Shown here: positions 6,118 through 9,420 of the stretch, in pieces
Layout: each line of letters begins with the position of its first letter
Position numbering within the stretch: the first letter of the stretch is position 1
Source: Halobacteriales archaeon
GTDB taxonomy: Archaea > Thermoplasmatota > SW-10-69-26 > JACQPN01 > JAIVGT01
Reading direction: 5' to 3'
DNA length: 9,420 nt
Assembly: GCA_020201485.1 (NCBI GenBank)
Contig: JAIVGT010000223.1
Span: 1 to 9,420 of the forward strand
The notes under the pieces: generated by a model
What the model was told of the DNA's origin: nothing
Seen by the model: only the letters and a program-made list of their open reading frames with translations
Databases searched by the model: none
Made by a program: the position numbers and the translations under genes

Positions 6118-7121
6118 CGCACGCCTCGCCGCGGCACCGGCGGCCGGGCCCGGCCCTGCTTCGCCATCTCCTGCCAGACCCAGGGGTAGGTGCGGGCGAT
6201 GCCGTCGCGCAGCGCGATGCGCGGCTCCCAATCGAGGACCTTGCGCAGCAGGGCGTTGTCGCTGTTCCGGCCGCGCACGCCCTGCGGCTTCGACAGGTCG
6301 TGCACCTTGCGCAGCTTCTTGCCCGCGGCCTCCGCGCACAGGTCCACGAGCTGGTTCACCGTGACGAGCTCGTCCGTGCCGAGGTTGAGCGGCTCGGTCC
6401 AGCCGCTGTCCATGAGGCGCGTCAGGCCCTCCACGCAGTCGTCGACGTGGCAGAAGCTGCGCGTCTGCAGGCCGTCGCCCCACACCGGGATGGCGTCGCC
6501 GTCGCGCGCCTCGGCCGCCTTGCGCATGAGCGCGCCCGGGGCCTTCTCCTTGCCGCCCTCGTACGCGCCGAGCGGCCCGTAGATGTTGTGGAAGCGCACG
6601 ATGCGCGCGTCCAGGCCGTGGTCCTCGTGGTAGTACCGCGTGAGCTGCTCCGCGAACAGCTTCTCCCACCCATACCCCTTCTCCGGGTCGGCGGGGATGG
6701 CGTCCTGCTCCGTGAGGGGCGTGACGTGCTCGTCGTGCTGCTTGAAGCTCGGGTACACGCACGCGCTGCTCGTGTACAGGTAGCGCTGGACCTTCGCCAG
6801 GCGCGCTGCCTCGAGCATGTGGGCGTTGATGAGGACGTTGTTCCGGCTGAGCGTGGCGTGGTTGTGGCTGATGTAGCCGATGCCGCCCATGTCCGCCGCG
6901 AGCTGGTAGACGTCCTGGACGCCGTGCGCGGCGCGCCGACAGTTGCCCTCGTCGCGCAGGTCGAGGACGAGGAACTCGTCCGCCGGGCTGGCATCGTACT
7001 CCGGCAGGCGCAGGTCCACGCCCCGCACCCAGTGGCCCTGGCCCTTCAGGCGCTTCACGAGGTGGTGGCCGATGAAGCCGCCGGCCCCGGTCACGGTCAC
7101 GCGTCGCTTCGCTTCGCTCAT
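6114..7121 (-). CDS. GDP-mannose 3,5-epimerase (extended SDR family)
   Basis: Cytoplasmic NAD-dependent sugar-nucleotide epimerase converting GDP-D-mannose to GDP-L-galactose and/or GDP-L-gulose. It is 335 residues. Rossmann motif G12-AG-G15-FI-G18 (TGAGGFIG). Family-specific strings known from plant GME are all present: LAADMGGIGYI (74-84), SSACVYPSFKQ (118-128), GYGWEK (149-154) with the Y150/K154 dyad, RFHNIYGPLG (176-185), GGKEKAPGA (189-197), VWGDGLQTRSF (213-223) and GVRGRNSDN (281-289). Catalytic cysteine C121 and lysine K193 match the acid/base pair of the Arabidopsis enzyme (C145, K217 as I recall). This set separates it from the related GDP-mannose 4,6-dehydratase and UDP-glucose 4-epimerase. 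It starts 2 bases after the stop of the fusion gene, with a good Shine-Dalgarno site inside that gene, and ends in an ATGA overlap with the ligase-like gene. It therefore probably supplies an L-sugar for the glycan built by its neighbours. Confidence 0.92.
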   Translation of the reverse strand: MSEAKRRVTVTGAGGFIGHHLVKRLKGQGHWVRGVDLRLPEYDASPADEFLVLDLRDEGNCRRAAHGVQDVYQLAADMGGIGYISHNHATLSRNNVLINAHMLEAARLAKVQRYLYTSSACVYPSFKQHDEHVTPLTEQDAIPADPEKGYGWEKLFAEQLTRYYHEDHGLDARIVRFHNIYGPLGAYEGGKEKAPGALMRKAAEARDGDAIPVWGDGLQTRSFCHVDDCVEGLTRLMDSGWTEPLNLGTDELVTVNQLVDLCAEAAGKKLRKVHDLSKPQGVRGRNSDNALLRKVLDWEPRIALRDGIARTYPWVWQEMAKQGRARPPVPRRGVR

Positions 7122-7123
7122 GC

Positions 7124-9420
7124 TCAGGTCTCCTGTCGGGGTTCGGGAGGGGCGTGCGCTGGCTCGCGCAGCTCCTGGAATCGGGTGAGGGCGACGAACT
7201 GCGGGCCCTCGACGAAGACGCGCTTCCACAGGCGCACCGGCTCCTGGCCAAAGCGCCACAGCCATTCCAGGCCGGCGTGCCGCATCCAGCGCGGGGCCTC
7301 GCGCTTCGTGCCGGCGAGGAAGTCGAACGCGGCGCCCACGCCGAGCATGACCGGCACCTCGGCCCGGCCGCGGTGGGCGAGCATCCAGCGCTCTTGCTTC
7401 GGGCAGCCCAGGCCGACCCAGAGCACGTCCGCGCCCGACTTCGCGATGTCGGCGAGCAGGGCTTCGTCCTCGTCCGGGGTGAGGTCGCGGAAGGGCGGGG
7501 AACACGCGCCCGCGACCTGCAAGCCGGGGTAGCGCCGCTGCAGCTCGGCCGCGACGCGCTCCGGCACGCCCTGCGCCCCGCCGAGGAAGTAGCAGCGCCA
7601 GCCCTCCTGGGCGGCACGCGCGCTCACCGCGTGCACGAGGTCGGTGCCCCGCACGCGCCCGATGCGCAGCCCGCGGCGCTCCCCGGCGCGCGTCAGGGGC
7701 GACCCGTCGGGCACGACGAGCCCGGCCGTGTCCAGGGCGCGGCGCAGCTCCGGGTCCTTGCGCGCCGTCATGACCATGTTCACGCTGCACACGCAGACGT
7801 GCTCCCGCAAGCCCTCGTCGATGCAGCGCGCCACGAAGCCGAGCGCGTCCTCCATGCGCACGGCGCTCACCGCCGTGCCGAGGACGTCGAACGCCCCGGC
7901 ACGCCGCGGTCCGGCGCGCGGCGGGAGGACCGCGTCGTGCACCGCAGCCAGGCGGTCGCCCAAGCGGTCCCACAGATAGCGCTCCTCCGCTCGCCGCCGG
8001 GCCGCTTCGCCCAAGCGCGCGCGGAGCGCCGGGTCGGCGTGGAGGGCGCGCAGCGCCTCGGCCATGTCGCGCGTCGCCTGCTCCGGGGTTCCGGCCGGGA
8101 CCTTGAACCCGGTCTCGGGCGTGACGTGCGTCGCCGGACCGGCGAGGTCGAGCACGATGCACGGCACGCCTTGGGCCATGGCCTCGACCACGACGGCGCC
8201 GCCGCCGTCGCGCAGCGAGGGGAAGAGGAGGCAATGCGCCTCGCGCATCCCCTGCAGCGCCTCGGCCCGGGGCCGCCAGCCGCGGAACGCGACCTGCGGC
8301 GCGATGCCCAAGTCGTCCGCGAGCCGTTCGAGGCGCGCCCGCTCCGGGCCGTCGCCGATGAGGACGAGGCGGGCCTCGGGCGCGTGCGGGGCCAGGCCGG
8401 CGAAGGCGCGCAGGGCGAGGTCGAAGCCCTTGATGGGGAGGAGCTTGCCCACGGCGATGGCGGTGAACGGCCCGGGCCTCGGCGCGCCCTCGGGCGCGAG
8501 CTCGGACGGCGCGATGCCGTTGACGGGGAACGCGTGGGCCTTGCTGCGCCAGCGCTCCGGCAGCGCGTCCAGGGCCTCGCGGTTGCACAGCAGCAGCGCA
8601 GAGGCGCGCTCCTGCCCCCGGGTGAAGGCCGGGTCGGCGCGGAGCAGGGACTGGAAGGCGGAGCGCCAGCGCTGCGCGAGGCGGAAGCGCAGGCCGCGGC
8701 CGCGGAGGAAGGCGCGCGGCACGCGGTGCGCCCCGCCGCCCGGGCCGCGCACGAAGGGCACGCCGGTGAGCTGCGCGCCGATGGGGCTGGCCATCCAGTC
8801 GTTCGCGTAGGTCAGGTGCTGGAAGACGTCGAAGCCGACGGAGGCGTGCAGGCGCTCCGCCGTGGCCAGGGCGCGCCACTGCCAGAGGTAGGCGTGGAGC
8901 TGGATGCCCCCTTGGACGCGCCGCAGCGGGTCGAGGACGCGGGGGAGCGCGACGGGGACGACGCGCAGGCGCGGCTCGGGCGCGTCGCGCAGCGCGGCCT
9001 CGATGGCCGGCACGTTCGCGGCGTCCGTGAGCAGCCACACCTCGTCGCGCCGCGCGAGCTGCCGCGCCATCTCCCAGCCGAGGAGGTCCTCGCCTCCCGT
9101 GAACCCGGCGCTCGCCGGGGGGTGGCAGGCGAAGGCGCACGCCAGGACGCGGCGCGGCGGAGCCGGGGCCGCGGCGTCGGCCGGGCGCGTCGCCGGGGCG
9201 CGCGCCAGAGCCGCCGCGCCGAGGAAGGCCATGACCGGCGCGGCGATGACGAGGTCGATGCCGAAGAACGCCGCCGTGGACTCGGGCACGCTGCGCGCCG
9301 TGAGGAAGAGCAGCACCGCCGTGGCCTCGATGAGCAGGGCGCGCTCCGGGGCGCTGTGCTCGCGGAACGGGCGCAGGGCGCCGTGCCGCAGGACCCCCGC
9401 CCACGCGGCGAGCCACGCCC
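7124..9420 (-). CDS. Fusion protein: O-antigen ligase/polymerase tail + GT4 glycosyltransferase + GT26 (WecG/TagA) glycosyltransferase (5' partial)
   Basis: One uninterrupted frame from the right edge to TGA 7124; the N-terminus is outside the window. At least 764 residues are visible. (1) About 9420-9200: last helices of a WaaL/Wzy-like protein, with FLTARSVPESTAAFFGIDL, closely matching the C-terminus of the ligase-like protein at 4684-6117. (2) About 9151-7922: GT4, GT-B fold, with FTGGEDLLG in the N-terminal half, GKLLPIKGFDLALRAF, LVLIGDGPERARLERLA and the donor-site motif RDGGGAVVVEAMAQGVP; the usual E-x7-E is D-x7-E. (3) About 7894-7172: complete GT26 domain with VLGTAVSAV, VNMVMTARKDPELRRAL, VVPDGSPL (likely catalytic Asp), VRGTDLVHAV, WVGLGCPKQERWM, GVGAAFDFLAGTKREAPRWM and GLEWLWRFGQEPVRLWKRV. 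GT26 enzymes add N-acetylmannosamine or its uronate to lipid-PP-GlcNAc. A short proline/alanine linker joins parts 1 and 2, another joins 2 and 3. It heads an operon with the epimerase and the second ligase. Confidence 0.85.
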   Translation of the reverse strand, partial: AWLAAWAGVLRHGALRPFREHSAPERALLIEATAVLLFLTARSVPESTAAFFGIDLVIAAPVMAFLGAAALARAPATRPADAAAPAPPRRVLACAFACHPPASAGFTGGEDLLGWEMARQLARRDEVWLLTDAANVPAIEAALRDAPEPRLRVVPVALPRVLDPLRRVQGGIQLHAYLWQWRALATAERLHASVGFDVFQHLTYANDWMASPIGAQLTGVPFVRGPGGGAHRVPRAFLRGRGLRFRLAQRWRSAFQSLLRADPAFTRGQERASALLLCNREALDALPERWRSKAHAFPVNGIAPSELAPEGAPRPGPFTAIAVGKLLPIKGFDLALRAFAGLAPHAPEARLVLIGDGPERARLERLADDLGIAPQVAFRGWRPRAEALQGMREAHCLLFPSLRDGGGAVVVEAMAQGVPCIVLDLAGPATHVTPETGFKVPAGTPEQATRDMAEALRALHADPALRARLGEAARRRAEERYLWDRLGDRLAAVHDAVLPPRAGPRRAGAFDVLGTAVSAVRMEDALGFVARCIDEGLREHVCVCSVNMVMTARKDPELRRALDTAGLVVPDGSPLTRAGERRGLRIGRVRGTDLVHAVSARAAQEGWRCYFLGGAQGVPERVAAELQRRYPGLQVAGACSPPFRDLTPDEDEALLADIAKSGADVLWVGLGCPKQERWMLAHRGRAEVPVMLGVGAAFDFLAGTKREAPRWMRHAGLEWLWRFGQEPVRLWKRVFVEGPQFVALTRFQELREPAHAPPEPRQET
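7130..7134 (-). promoter_or_regulatory. Shine-Dalgarno site for the GDP-mannose 3,5-epimerase gene
   Basis: AGGAG on the minus strand, 8 bases before ATG 7121 and inside the last codons of the upstream fusion gene (stop TGA at 7126-7124). It fixes the epimerase start and shows that internal genes of this operon use leadered initiation, unlike the plus-strand genes, where no such site is visible. Confidence 0.7.

Noticed and set aside
4756..6189. A 477-residue plus-strand open frame opposite the ligase-like gene
   Set aside because: Charged low-complexity translation without any family motif; the minus strand carries clear Wzy/WaaL features.
4684..7617. A 977-residue minus-strand open frame ending with the ligase-like protein
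   Set aside because: The part before ATG 6117 is an out-of-frame shadow of the epimerase and GT26 domain; the membrane protein begins at MSLGEAW.
6114..9416. A 1100-residue minus-strand open frame ending with the epimerase
   Set aside because: Only its last 335 residues (from ATG 7121) form a protein family. The rest is R/P/A-rich antiframe sequence opposite the real fusion gene, a usual effect of high G+C.
1..9420. CRISPR arrays, tRNA or rRNA genes, insertion sequences, phage genes or attachment sites
   Set aside because: No regular repeats, cloverleaf-like sequences, transposase or integrase motifs, or flanking terminal repeats were seen on either strand.

Overview
The window is very G+C-rich (by eye about three quarters), densely coded, and has no RNA genes, mobile elements or CRISPR. 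It carries seven genes plus the start of an eighth. The best taxonomic clue is the gene at 3651-4658, a GlcNAc-1-phosphate transferase of the archaeal/eukaryotic ALG7/AglH type rather than the bacterial WecA type. A DUF1616-like small membrane protein, an archaeal-looking GT-C-type membrane protein and A/T-richer patches about 28 bases before several start codons agree with this. I infer an archaeon. The proteins lack the acidic bias of haloarchaea, so a high-G+C Thermoplasmatota-like lineage is my tentative guess; this is inference, not proof.

Layout. 1-972 (minus) is a partial FtsX/MacB-type permease running off the left edge. Head to head with it, 1033-1782 (plus) is its likely LolD/MacB-type ATPase. 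1765-2082 (minus) is a small two- to three-helix membrane protein whose 3' end overlaps that of the ATPase. 2139-3614 and 3651-4658 (plus) are a polytopic GT-C-like protein with an outside C-terminal domain and the AglH/ALG7-like transferase. From the right edge down to 4684 the minus strand carries a tight operon: a giant fusion protein (tail of an O-antigen ligase/polymerase, then a GT4 glycosyltransferase, then a GT26 WecG/TagA glycosyltransferase), a GDP-mannose 3,5-epimerase, and a complete stand-alone O-antigen ligase/polymerase-like protein. Junctions in this operon are 2 bases and a 4-base ATGA overlap. No stretch over 60 bases is without a gene.

How it fits together. The region looks like a cell-surface glycan assembly locus. 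The AglH-like enzyme would start a lipid-linked glycan by putting GlcNAc-1-P on dolichyl phosphate. The GT26 domain is of the family that in bacteria adds the second sugar to a lipid-PP-GlcNAc acceptor, and the GT4 domain would add a further sugar. The epimerase makes an unusual L-sugar donor (GDP-L-galactose or GDP-L-gulose), and the two ligase/polymerase-type membrane proteins would act on the flipped glycan outside. No flippase or AglB oligosaccharyltransferase is visible here. The most unusual items are the membrane-ligase/GT4/GT26 fusion, the duplicated ligase C-terminus on either side of the epimerase, and a plant-like GDP-mannose 3,5-epimerase in what seems to be an archaeon.
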